A DNA stretch of 56,805 nucleotides, taken from assembly GCA_011374625.1 (NCBI GenBank), contig DRPN01000168.1, positions 1 through 56,805 on the forward strand. The letters run 5' to 3'. The notes beneath the pieces are model-generated. The model ran no database searches and was not told the DNA's origin. It worked only from the letters and a program-made list of their open reading frames with translations. This document shows, in pieces, positions 45,909 through 54,074 of this stretch (position 1 is its first letter; every line of letters starts with the position of its first letter). The stretch comes from Bacteroidota bacterium (GTDB taxonomy: Bacteria > Bacteroidota > Bacteroidia > Bacteroidales > VadinHA17). A program made the translations under genes and the position numbers.

Positions 45909-46589
45909 TTATTTGTCGGATGTTCCGTTATTGCCATTGGTTCCTTTCATCATGGGAACAAAGACAAAGTAACCGTGTTTGGTCATCTCAACATCGTCGC
46001 GACTATGTTTTATCACGCGTGTCATTTCCTGTGTCTCTCCGCCTACCGGTGCAACGAGAATTCCGTTGTTCTTTAATTGCCGGATCAGGGTGACGGGGAT
46101 CTCGGGGGCAGCTGCCGTGATCAGGATCTTATCAAAAGGGGCAAAAGCAGGTAATCCTTTATAGCCGTCGCCGTAAAAAAATCTCGGATGATAACCCAGA
46201 CGGGTGAGTAAGGCCTGTGAGTTAAGAAACAATTCTTTCTGCCGTTCTATGGTAAACACACGTGCTCCCATCTCCAGCAATACGGCAGTCTGGTATCCAG
46301 AGCCCGTACCAATCTCCAGTATCTTTTCTCCTTTATGGATATCCAGTAATTCGGTTTGAAAGGCTACCGTATAAGGCTGCGAAATTGTCTGTCCGGCGCC
46401 GATTGGGAAAGCCTGGTCTTTATATGCATAATTCAAAAAGCTTGTGTCCATAAATAAATGACGCGGCACTTTATTAATGGCATCCAGTACAGCCTCCGAC
46501 TTGATCCCCTTATTTCGAAGTTCTTCCAATAGTTTTTTCCGCAATCCTTTATGCAGATAATTGTCTTCCAGGTTCTTTTGTTTCATCAT
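45909..46589 (-). CDS. pcm: Protein-L-isoaspartate O-methyltransferase
   Basis: SAM-dependent repair enzyme for isoaspartyl damage. 226 aa; a second ATG one codon later is equally possible. Motifs are PRHLFMDTSFLNYAYKDQAF, IGAGQTISQPYTVAFQTEL, ILEIGTGSGYQTAVLLEM and the C-terminal KNNGILVAPVGG. Complete. First gene of a two-gene minus-strand unit with the MBL hydrolase. Confidence 0.93.
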   Translation of the reverse strand: MMKQKNLEDNYLHKGLRKKLLEELRNKGIKSEAVLDAINKVPRHLFMDTSFLNYAYKDQAFPIGAGQTISQPYTVAFQTELLDIHKGEKILEIGTGSGYQTAVLLEMGARVFTIERQKELFLNSQALLTRLGYHPRFFYGDGYKGLPAFAPFDKILITAAAPEIPVTLIRQLKNNGILVAPVGGETQEMTRVIKHSRDDVEMTKHGYFVFVPMMKGTNGNNGTSDK

Positions 46590-46738
46590 TTACAATTACT
46601 ATAATATTACGGTATAATTCAATCATATTTTACATATTCCATATCAGTTAATTTATCTGGCTATCTCCCATATACTTATCAACATCAGCCCGTTAATAAC
46701 TTGCCCTGAAAACCAGGAAATCTTCCCGGTAAAAATTA

Positions 46739-46746
46739 TATGTTTG
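46739..46746 (+). promoter_or_regulatory. -7 element of the 46766 gene
   Basis: TATGTTTG matches TAnnTTTG exactly and ends 19 nt before the start codon. No good -33 is present at the expected distance. Confidence 0.4.
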
Positions 46747-46765
46747 CAAAAATTGCTACAAAAAT

Positions 46766-47701
46766 ATGATAAAAATCGGGGTTTTCGGTCTTTCCGGAAA
46801 AGCAATCGATCTGATCCGGAAAATACAGCGGAAGACAAAGAATACGCAGATATTGTTTTTTACCCATGGCATGCCGTCTGACTACTCCCCCCAGGAACAC
46901 AATCTTTTCTCTTCCACTGATCCTGTTGATCTGATTTCCCGTTCCGACAGAGTGATTTTTTCTGATCCTTCTTCCGGCGATATGCCTTTCATCAGGCATG
47001 CCCTTTGTGAGTCAACGCCTCTTTTTTTCATAAATACCGGCAACCTGACACCTGAAAATATGAACGAAATCGTCAGACTATCCGGAGAAGCAGAAACACC
47101 TGCGGTTTGTTTTAATCCGATATGGACTCATTTTACCTCCGGTAAAATTCCTGTCGTTGTTTCAAACCCTTTTTACGCCGAAATGATTTACTCTTTGCCA
47201 CCTTTGCAGTTCAAAACGGAAAAAGCCCTTGATCATTTGTTATTTTCCCTTGAATCCATTCTACGCATTTTCCATGCTTTCCCGAAAAAACCGGTTGTCA
47301 ATATATATTCTTCAAGCCTGGTCCGGACAGATATGATCCATGTACGCCTTGATTTTGATAATCGTGCAATGGCTTTGTTCAGATACGAAGGGTTATCGCA
47401 ATCCCGGGAATATTACTTCCGGTTGATACAATCCGGTCATCTGATAAAATATGATTTCAAGGCCGGGGAGGTTCATCACTCGCTGATAAAACCCGAAGGA
47501 TTATACGATGCCGGCTCCGCCTTGTTGCCTGATAACAATCATTCCCTTTTCCGAAGCTGGCAATTTTTACTGTCAGAAGAAAAGGAAAAAAACATTTTTA
47601 TGGAAGATCGGCTTACTACCACACGGATCCAGCAATATATCCGGGATAAGGTGCGTCATAATTCCCTTATGCCCCGACATGCTGTAAAAAATCTGCAATA
47701 A
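46766..47701 (+). CDS. Rossmann-fold protein of unknown function (Gfo/Idh/MocA-like, degenerate)
   Basis: 311 aa. The start IKIGVFGLSGKAIDLI resembles a nucleotide-binding strand-turn-helix but lacks the full GxGxxG. A middle stretch (LFFINTGNLTPENMNEIV, FNPIWTHFTSG) and the C-terminal half with beta-strand pattern (VVNIYSSSLVRTDMIHVRL) are like the dimerisation half of Gfo/Idh/MocA oxidoreductases, where a catalytic Lys in EKP is expected; I see no such motif. So cofactor use is doubtful. It precedes the sugar transferase gene by 67 nt and may serve in the same glycan pathway. Unrecognised otherwise. Confidence 0.5.
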   Translation: MIKIGVFGLSGKAIDLIRKIQRKTKNTQILFFTHGMPSDYSPQEHNLFSSTDPVDLISRSDRVIFSDPSSGDMPFIRHALCESTPLFFINTGNLTPENMNEIVRLSGEAETPAVCFNPIWTHFTSGKIPVVVSNPFYAEMIYSLPPLQFKTEKALDHLLFSLESILRIFHAFPKKPVVNIYSSSLVRTDMIHVRLDFDNRAMALFRYEGLSQSREYYFRLIQSGHLIKYDFKAGEVHHSLIKPEGLYDAGSALLPDNNHSLFRSWQFLLSEEKEKNIFMEDRLTTTRIQQYIRDKVRHNSLMPRHAVKNLQ

Positions 47702-47768
47702 TTCCTGTTTTCAAAAATATTCTTCCTGTTTTTACGTTAAAAATCCGGATGTACCATGTTACCCTCTA

Positions 47769-49187
47769 ATGAACCCGAAAAAACAGGTCCTGAAATACCT
47801 AATATCGGACTACCTTGCCTCAGTGACCACGTGGGTCTTATTTTTTACATACCGCAAGATTTATATTGAATCGACCAAATTTGGGTATTCCGTTCCTTTT
47901 CAAGCAGATAAGAATTTCATCCTGGGCCTTTTTTTTATACCCATTGGGTGGGTGTTTCTGCATTATCTTTCCGGTTATTACCGGAACATATACCGGAAAT
48001 CCAGGCTTCAGGAACTGGCACAAACCTTTGTGGTAACCCTGGTAGGGGTGATAGTTCTTTTTTTCATGATCATCCTGAACGATGTCATCGTCTCCTATAA
48101 AAATTACTATCATTCTGTTGTGGTATTGTTCGCCTTGCAGTTCATATTCACCTATCTTCCACGTCTTTTAATCACCTCCGTCACCAATTACCGGATTCAT
48201 ACCGGCAAGATTGTCTTCAATACCGTAATCATAGGCAATAACCTGAAAGCTCTGAATATTTATAAACGTCTCAAAGAAAATAATGGCAAGGCAGGGTATA
48301 AATTCACCGGTTTTGTGTCGTTAAACCCGGAAGGAAAAGGTCCCCTGGAGAATCATCTTCCGTACCTTGGCAATCTGAAAAAAGCAAGAAAGATCCTTTC
48401 AGACGGCAAGCAGGTGCAGGAGATCATCCTGGCCATTGAAGAATCTGAGAAAAAAGAGATTGGATACATTCTCAACCAGCTTTTCAACGCACCGGCACAC
48501 CTCCAGGCTATCCCCGAGCTGTATGACATACTGGCCGGCAGGGTACGAATGACTTCTTTTCTGGGCACACCACTCATTGAGATCACCCACGAGCTGATGC
48601 CAGCCTGGCAGATAGTGGTCAAAACACTTATAGATTACACAGCAGCCCTGACCCTGTTGATTTTATCTGTCCCCTCAATATTGATCATTACTATCGCTAT
48701 CAAGCTCACTTCGGAGGGCCCGGTATTTTTCAGACAAGAACGGGTTGGACGCCACGGAAAACCATTTATGATCTACAAGTTCAGGACCATGTACAAAGAT
48801 GCGGAAAAAGAAGGGCCTGCCCTCTCTTCCAGAAACGATCCCAGGATTACTTCTGTGGGTCGCTTTCTGCGACGTACCCGTATGGATGAAATACCCAATT
48901 TTATCAATGTTCTGAAAGGAGAAATGTCACTGGTGGGACCCCGTCCCGAGAGGAAACATTTTGTGGATCAGATCCTGGATAAAGTCCCTCATTATATCCA
49001 CCTGCAAAAAGTAAAACCCGGTATCACTTCGTGGGGACAAGTGAAATACGGCTATGCCGAAAATGTGGAGGAGATGATCGAGCGCATGCAATACGACCTT
49101 ATCTATATCGAGAACATGTCCCTGTATGTAGATATGAAAATCCTGTTACATACCCTGATAACCGTACTGAAAGGAAAAGGAAAGTAA
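47769..49187 (+). CDS. Polyprenyl-phosphate sugar-1-phosphate transferase (WbaP/PssY-like)
   Basis: 472 aa. Four or five N-terminal helices (about 10-130), a cytosolic Rossmann-like CoA-binding domain (about 145-270, NTVIIGNNLKALNIYKRL), one re-entrant helix (about 285-310) and a catalytic sugar transferase domain with GPVFFRQERVGRHGKPF, YKFRTM, RRTRMDEIPNFINVL and SLVGPRPE. It transfers a sugar-phosphate to undecaprenyl phosphate and begins capsule or exopolysaccharide units. No further polysaccharide genes follow: the next gene is convergent. Confidence 0.92.
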   Translation: MNPKKQVLKYLISDYLASVTTWVLFFTYRKIYIESTKFGYSVPFQADKNFILGLFFIPIGWVFLHYLSGYYRNIYRKSRLQELAQTFVVTLVGVIVLFFMIILNDVIVSYKNYYHSVVVLFALQFIFTYLPRLLITSVTNYRIHTGKIVFNTVIIGNNLKALNIYKRLKENNGKAGYKFTGFVSLNPEGKGPLENHLPYLGNLKKARKILSDGKQVQEIILAIEESEKKEIGYILNQLFNAPAHLQAIPELYDILAGRVRMTSFLGTPLIEITHELMPAWQIVVKTLIDYTAALTLLILSVPSILIITIAIKLTSEGPVFFRQERVGRHGKPFMIYKFRTMYKDAEKEGPALSSRNDPRITSVGRFLRRTRMDEIPNFINVLKGEMSLVGPRPERKHFVDQILDKVPHYIHLQKVKPGITSWGQVKYGYAENVEEMIERMQYDLIYIENMSLYVDMKILLHTLITVLKGKGK

Positions 49188-49253
49188 TAAAAAGTGTCGG
49201 AAATCAGATTTTTTCCGCCCGGCCAAAGCGGATCCTATCTGACGGGAGGTTTA

Positions 49254-49273
49254 CCTGCCTTCAGGTAGGCAGG
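49254..49273. terminator. Hairpin between convergent genes
   Basis: CCTGCCT (49254-49260) and AGGCAGG (49267-49273) with a 6-nt loop; nested TACCTG/CAGGTA also pairs. It lies between the sugar transferase and thpR ends. Nearby 49214-49232 has a weaker TCCGC/GCGGA pair. Confidence 0.5.
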
Positions 49274-49292
49274 CGAACGGGGACGTATTCGC

Positions 49293-49850
49293 TCATTCCA
49301 ATATATACCTGTGCAACACATGGTACTCCGGTCCCCCGGGTTTCAGGATGCTCTCATAGAGATACAGTTCCTGTATGGTCAGCCTGGCGATTTCTTTTTC
49401 CCGGTATTCTCCGAGGATTCGCACAAAACGCTGCCGGTTTTCGAGCCACCTGATGCGACCGATGGTCAGATGGGGTGAGAAAGGCTTGTCGGGTAAATCA
49501 AAATCCCCTTTTATCAGCACCTCCTCCACTGCATTGACCAGTTCGTTCAACGCTTCCGAAGGAGTAACCCTAAACCATAACACCCGGGGTCTGTGCACCC
49601 CGGGGAAAACACCTGCACCATTGAAAACCAGATCGAAGCCTGTAAGATCTTTCATACGAACAGAAAGCAGGCTGTTCAGCCTTCCGATATCCTCCTCTCC
49701 CGTGTCCCCGAAAAAATGAAGGGTCAGATGCAGATTCTCCGGTTTTACCCATTTAATTTTTTCTTCTTGCAGCATATCCCGGATTTTCTTATAGTAATGG
49801 ATCAGTTTGTCATCCTGCCCCACCGGGATGGCTAAAAATATGCGTTTCAT
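49293..49850 (-). CDS. thpR: RNA 2',3'-cyclic phosphodiesterase
   Basis: 2H-phosphoesterase. 185 aa, with the two catalytic histidine motifs HLTL (41-44) and HLTI (127-130) placed as in the LigT/ThpR family, and the N-terminus KRIFLAIPV. Acts on RNA 2',3'-cyclic ends; in vivo role is unclear. Divergent from elbB. Confidence 0.92.
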   Translation of the reverse strand: MKRIFLAIPVGQDDKLIHYYKKIRDMLQEEKIKWVKPENLHLTLHFFGDTGEEDIGRLNSLLSVRMKDLTGFDLVFNGAGVFPGVHRPRVLWFRVTPSEALNELVNAVEEVLIKGDFDLPDKPFSPHLTIGRIRWLENRQRFVRILGEYREKEIARLTIQELYLYESILKPGGPEYHVLHRYILE

Positions 49851-49910
49851 AAATAAAACAAGAACGAAAATTTACTAACTTTATAAACCCAAAACATAAA
49901 CTATTCAGCC

Positions 49911-50570
49911 ATGGAAGGTAAGAAAAAATTTGCAATAATTTTAGCCGGAAGTGGGGTCATGGACGGTTCAGAGATCCATGAAGCCACGATGGCCATGTAT
50001 GCCGTTGTAAAGAACGGTGGCGTTTACGAAATTTTCGCACCGGATATTCCCCAGTATCATGTGATCAACCACCTGACGGGTGAGGAGATGAATGAAACAC
50101 GCAATGTGTTGGTTGAGGCGGCACGTATTGCGCGGGGGAAAATACGTCCGTTGAGTGAATTCAATGCAAAAGATTTTGATGCTTTGCTCATGCCGGGAGG
50201 ATATGGCGCAGCCAAAAACCTGAGTGATTTTGCTTTCAAGGGGACCGGATGCACGGTCCATGAAGAGGTGGCCGAAGCAATCAAAACGATGGTGCAGACA
50301 GGCAAGCCTGTTGGGGCTTTGTGCATCTCACCGGCGATCATTGCTTGTGTGCTGCGAGACGTGGAGGTGACCATCGGAAAGGACAAAGCCACGGCCGAAG
50401 CCATAGAAGCCATGGGTGCACATCATGTGGAGACCAGCCACGGAGAGGTTGCGGTAGACAAGAAATATAAAGTGGTCACGTCCCCCTGTTACATGCTTGA
50501 TGCCACCATTGCAGATATTGCCAACGATGCCGATATTACGGTTAAAACGATGATGGGAATGATCGGATAA
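49911..50570 (+). CDS. elbB: Isoprenoid biosynthesis glyoxalase ElbB (DJ-1/PfpI superfamily)
   Basis: 219 aa. Closely follows the E. coli ElbB pattern: GSGVMDGSEIHEA, FAPDIPQYHVINHLTGE, NVLVEAARIARGKIRPL, LLMPGGYGAAKNLSDFA and the nucleophile elbow GALCISPA (Cys138). Glu20 of the EIHE segment would assist. Reported as a glyoxalase III-type enzyme; cellular role is not certain. Ends at the terminator at 50595-50626. Confidence 0.92.
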   Translation: MEGKKKFAIILAGSGVMDGSEIHEATMAMYAVVKNGGVYEIFAPDIPQYHVINHLTGEEMNETRNVLVEAARIARGKIRPLSEFNAKDFDALLMPGGYGAAKNLSDFAFKGTGCTVHEEVAEAIKTMVQTGKPVGALCISPAIIACVLRDVEVTIGKDKATAEAIEAMGAHHVETSHGEVAVDKKYKVVTSPCYMLDATIADIANDADITVKTMMGMIG

Positions 50571-50594
50571 AAAGGGATCTGTTTTGATAAAAAA

Positions 50595-50626
50595 ATGGAG
50601 AAGTTCAAGATTTTGAACTTCTCCAT
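50595..50626. terminator. Perfect 14-bp hairpin between elbB and fucosidase
   Basis: ATGGAGAAGTTCAA (50595-50608), 4-nt loop, TTGAACTTCTCCAT (50613-50626), between convergent genes; a short A-run precedes it. Likely bidirectional terminator. Confidence 0.8.
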
Positions 50627-50640
50627 ATACCATTAAATTT

Positions 50641-52422
50641 CTACAACGCCCTGTGCAGCACCCATTCATTCAAGACGGGTCTGTCACCATCGGGACCAGT
50701 CATTAGTAGACGGAAATACTGACCTGTTACCGGTTCAAAGGATTCGGAATGACCGGAACCTTCGGTAGTTCCTTTCACAACCGTCATCCATTTATCTCCT
50801 TTTTTCACCTGCAGTTCAAACTTCTGGTATTTATGGTTCCAAGGATGCCAGGGCTCCACAATGGAAAAATGTCCGATGGCAATGGGTTCACCCAAATCAA
50901 CCTCTATCCAGGGGTTCTTGTCCCCTGCTGCAGGCATCCATTTGTCTTTCGGATTACCATTAAAGAGATTCTCTACTTTGGTCATATCATCCACCGAAGA
51001 AGCTTTTCCCTCTTTTCCGGCTGAAGGCAACGGCAAAACATCCAGAGTACCTTCAAACTCAAGGGTCACAATGGATATTACCGAATCCGGGGCTTCGGCA
51101 GGAACAGATATTTCCACATGCTCTTTATTGCTTTCTACCTTGAGTTGATTTTCAGGATCTACCAACAAATATGCTTTATTAACTTTGTTTCTCAATGGAA
51201 GTTTTAACATTCCGTCCCGAGGCCAGTCATACACATGCAGATACAATTTATTTCCTTTAAGCGTAGCTCTTCCCCATGGTAGCCAAGAAAAAGGATTGGC
51301 AGTGGTGCCATAAATGGCCTCACTGTTTTTCTTCATCCATCTGCCAACATACCTCAGCCGGTCAATACTGGCCTGCGGAATAAGTCCTTCTGATGTCGGA
51401 CCTACATTCAGCAGAAAATTTCCTCCTTTGGAAACGATCTCTGAAAGCTTCAGCAGCAAGTCTTTTCCTGATTTCCAATTATGATCCCAGGATTTATAGC
51501 CCCAAGTGTCATTCATGGTCATGCACACCTCCCAGTTACGGCCGGGAAAGCCGGTAGCCGGGATGTACTGTTCCGGCGTTTCAAGGTCCCCCTTTATACC
51601 CCCACCCAGCCGGTTATTAGTGATCAGTTTCGGATATTTTGCAATAATCGGCAAAAACTTTTTTGCCCGTTCAGGAGTCATATTTTTCGGGGTGTCCCAC
51701 CACAGAATATCTATCGGACCATAGTTGGAAAGGATCTCCTTTACCTGAGGGACGGCGATTTTGTCGAGGTATTCGTCGAAACTGCCTAATTGGGCAGGAT
51801 CCCAGTGACCATCATGCTCAGCCGTATATTTGTCAATGCGAGCAGAATCCGGGTTCTCCCAGCCGGCACGGGCAAGGACCCTAGAGGCAGCTCCTCCGGG
51901 ATGATTCCAGTCCTGGGCCTGAGAATAATAAAAACCAATATGCATACCCTGTTTTCGGCATGCTTTTACCAGTGGAGCCAATACATCCTTTTGATAAGGC
52001 GTAGCATCGACAATATCCCAGTCCGTTACTTTCGAGTCGAACATACCAAAACCGTCATGATGCTTGGAGGTAATCACCATATACTTCATCCCGGCTTCTT
52101 TGGCCAGTTTCACCCAGGCTTCCGGGTCGTATTTCACCGGGTTAAAGGATTTGGCATATTCCCTGTATTCGGCTACGGGGATCTTGCCCCTGTTCATGAT
52201 CCACTCACCGATTCCTTTGACCTTATGGCCTTTATACACACCGGCTGGCACAGAATATACGCCCCAGTGGATAAACATGCCGAACTTGGCATCTTTCCAC
52301 CATTGCATCTTATCCGCAGGTTGTGAGGTGTTTTGTTTCGTCATCTCTTTTTTCCCGGCGTTTTTACATGCGGGAGTTAGAAGGAAAGCTGTTGTCAACA
52401 AGGCAAACATAAATTTTTTCAT
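50641..52422 (-). CDS. GH29 alpha-L-fucosidase lipoprotein with C-terminal F5/8-type domain
   Basis: 593 aa. Signal with lipobox LLTPAC (Cys19). The catalytic barrel starts with WWKDAKFGMFIHWGVYSVPAG, has TSKHHDGF (118-125), and the nucleophile segment DILWWDTPKN (Asp243). A beta-sandwich follows, then a discoidin/F5-8 type C-like domain (about 455-593, with PWIEVDLGEPIAIGHF and YFRLLM). It releases alpha-L-fucose from glycans, probably in the periplasm. The upstream sulfatase lies 46 nt away, so the three hydrolytic genes form one operon. Confidence 0.9.
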   Translation of the reverse strand: MKKFMFALLTTAFLLTPACKNAGKKEMTKQNTSQPADKMQWWKDAKFGMFIHWGVYSVPAGVYKGHKVKGIGEWIMNRGKIPVAEYREYAKSFNPVKYDPEAWVKLAKEAGMKYMVITSKHHDGFGMFDSKVTDWDIVDATPYQKDVLAPLVKACRKQGMHIGFYYSQAQDWNHPGGAASRVLARAGWENPDSARIDKYTAEHDGHWDPAQLGSFDEYLDKIAVPQVKEILSNYGPIDILWWDTPKNMTPERAKKFLPIIAKYPKLITNNRLGGGIKGDLETPEQYIPATGFPGRNWEVCMTMNDTWGYKSWDHNWKSGKDLLLKLSEIVSKGGNFLLNVGPTSEGLIPQASIDRLRYVGRWMKKNSEAIYGTTANPFSWLPWGRATLKGNKLYLHVYDWPRDGMLKLPLRNKVNKAYLLVDPENQLKVESNKEHVEISVPAEAPDSVISIVTLEFEGTLDVLPLPSAGKEGKASSVDDMTKVENLFNGNPKDKWMPAAGDKNPWIEVDLGEPIAIGHFSIVEPWHPWNHKYQKFELQVKKGDKWMTVVKGTTEGSGHSESFEPVTGQYFRLLMTGPDGDRPVLNEWVLHRAL

Positions 52423-52468
52423 AGTTTATTATTTTGGGGTTTTTATTTTGAATTATTGATATCATTTG

Positions 52469-53959
52469 TCATTTTGTACTCCCTGCCAGACCGGGGAAGA
52501 ACCTTCCCAGATCAAGTGTATCTTTCATTTCTTTCTGCAGTTCTTCCAGTTCGTTAAACAGTTCTTTCACTTTCCCGCGGTATTCTGCTTTCCCGGCCAG
52601 ATCATTGACCTCATCAGGATCTTTTTTCAGATCATACAACAGGACGACCGGTACCTGCGGGTAAACAATCAGCTTATACCCGTCTTTCCGGATCATCCTC
52701 TGATAGTTCAGATAAGCTCCATAGATTGCCGGGTAATAGCTGGTCTTTCGCTCACCTTTAATAATTGGCAGAATACTATGAAAGAATACAAAGTCCGGTT
52801 TCTGCATCCCTGCCAGATCCAAGGCAGTAGCCATCACATCCTGCAGATAGATATCAGTATGTATTTTCTTGTTTTGAGGGACTTCCGGTCCAACTACAAT
52901 GAAAGGCACCCGGATGCTGATATCATACAGATTTTGTTTCCCGGACAGTCCGTGTGCTCCTACGGATAAACCATGATCAGCGGTGAAAAAGATGTAAGTA
53001 TTATCCATTTTCCCTGTCTCTTTCAGGGCTTCCAGAATTCTTCCGATCTGTACATCCATATGCGTGGTGATAGCATTGTACTCCAGCCGGTTTACTTTTA
53101 CAGCATAAGGGGTTCTGGGAAAAGGCATCAGGCGTTCGTCGCGCAGTTTTCTCCCGGAACCGATTTTTTCCCCATAAGGATATTCCGGCAGAAAACTCTT
53201 CGGCAGGGATATCCGGTCCACATCATACATCTCCACAAATTTCCGTGGCGACTGGCGTGGGTCATGCGAAGCATTAAAGGCCAGATACATAAAGAACGGT
53301 TTATCTTTTTGAGCAGCTTCTTGCAGGAAATGAACGGCATCATCGCCCAGCACCTCACTCCAGTGCTTTCCACCTTTCCAGTACCCGCCATAAATAGTAT
53401 GCCACGGCTCCCATACTGTATCCTGCGGACTTTTGGGACGGTTATATCCCTGGGGCGTCTGATTGGGCATCCCGGGTCGCTCATGAATCACATGGTCAAA
53501 AACCAGCTGAGGTTTTACCTTTACATGCCATTTCCCCGTCATATATGTCTCATACCCTGCCTTTTTCATCATCTTTGCCCATAATTCACCCTCTTCAGCC
53601 AATTTTTTTTCCTGCGGCACCATCTTATGAGCTTCCCACAATGACCGGCCTGTATTCAACATCCCACGGCTGGCAACACAAACAGCAGGTGACCATGATC
53701 CCATATTATAAGCATTGGTAATGGATACACCCTCTTGCACCAGCTTATCCAGATTGGGCGTTATGATCTCCGGATTGCCCAGCGCATGTATCATGTCATA
53801 ATTCAGATCATCGGCAAAAATGAAAACGATGTTCGGTTTTTTTACCGATTTCTCCGCGGTTTTCGGGTGACATGAGGAAAAAGTAAAAAAAACAATGATC
53901 AAAACAATCCCCCATACGACAAATAGCAAGTCGAATGAAAAAAATCTTTCTCTATTCAT
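52469..53959 (-). CDS. Family S1 sulfatase with CxAxR maturation motif, lipoprotein
   Basis: 496 aa from ATG 53959 (MNRERFFSFDLLFVVWG). An N-terminal hydrophobic segment ends at lipobox-like FSSC (Cys30). Catalytic start NIVFIFADDLNYD contains the metal Asp pair; the formylglycine site is SPAVCVASRGMLNTG (Cys94 to Arg98), CxAxR instead of CxPxR, a version recognised by radical-SAM sulfatase-maturating enzymes in anaerobes. FFTADHGLSVGAHG is a further metal site. Substrate unknown, but the fucosidase next door suggests sulfated fucose glycans. Confidence 0.92.
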   Translation of the reverse strand: MNRERFFSFDLLFVVWGIVLIIVFFTFSSCHPKTAEKSVKKPNIVFIFADDLNYDMIHALGNPEIITPNLDKLVQEGVSITNAYNMGSWSPAVCVASRGMLNTGRSLWEAHKMVPQEKKLAEEGELWAKMMKKAGYETYMTGKWHVKVKPQLVFDHVIHERPGMPNQTPQGYNRPKSPQDTVWEPWHTIYGGYWKGGKHWSEVLGDDAVHFLQEAAQKDKPFFMYLAFNASHDPRQSPRKFVEMYDVDRISLPKSFLPEYPYGEKIGSGRKLRDERLMPFPRTPYAVKVNRLEYNAITTHMDVQIGRILEALKETGKMDNTYIFFTADHGLSVGAHGLSGKQNLYDISIRVPFIVVGPEVPQNKKIHTDIYLQDVMATALDLAGMQKPDFVFFHSILPIIKGERKTSYYPAIYGAYLNYQRMIRKDGYKLIVYPQVPVVLLYDLKKDPDEVNDLAGKAEYRGKVKELFNELEELQKEMKDTLDLGRFFPGLAGSTK

Positions 53960-54074
53960 TTTTTTATTAATAATTTCGTTTAAAGATAAAGAATAAAACG
54001 ATTCTTTCAACAATAGATAATCAGTTACTTTAATTACAAAAATTACAAACTACGCTTTTCGGCACTTCTTCCTT

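Noticed and set aside
45857..45937. Longer start for the MBL hydrolase
   Set aside because: The added residues overlap the end of pcm and are not like the family start.
53960..54013. Longer start for the sulfatase
   Set aside because: The extra 18 residues precede a normal lipoprotein signal and add no known feature.
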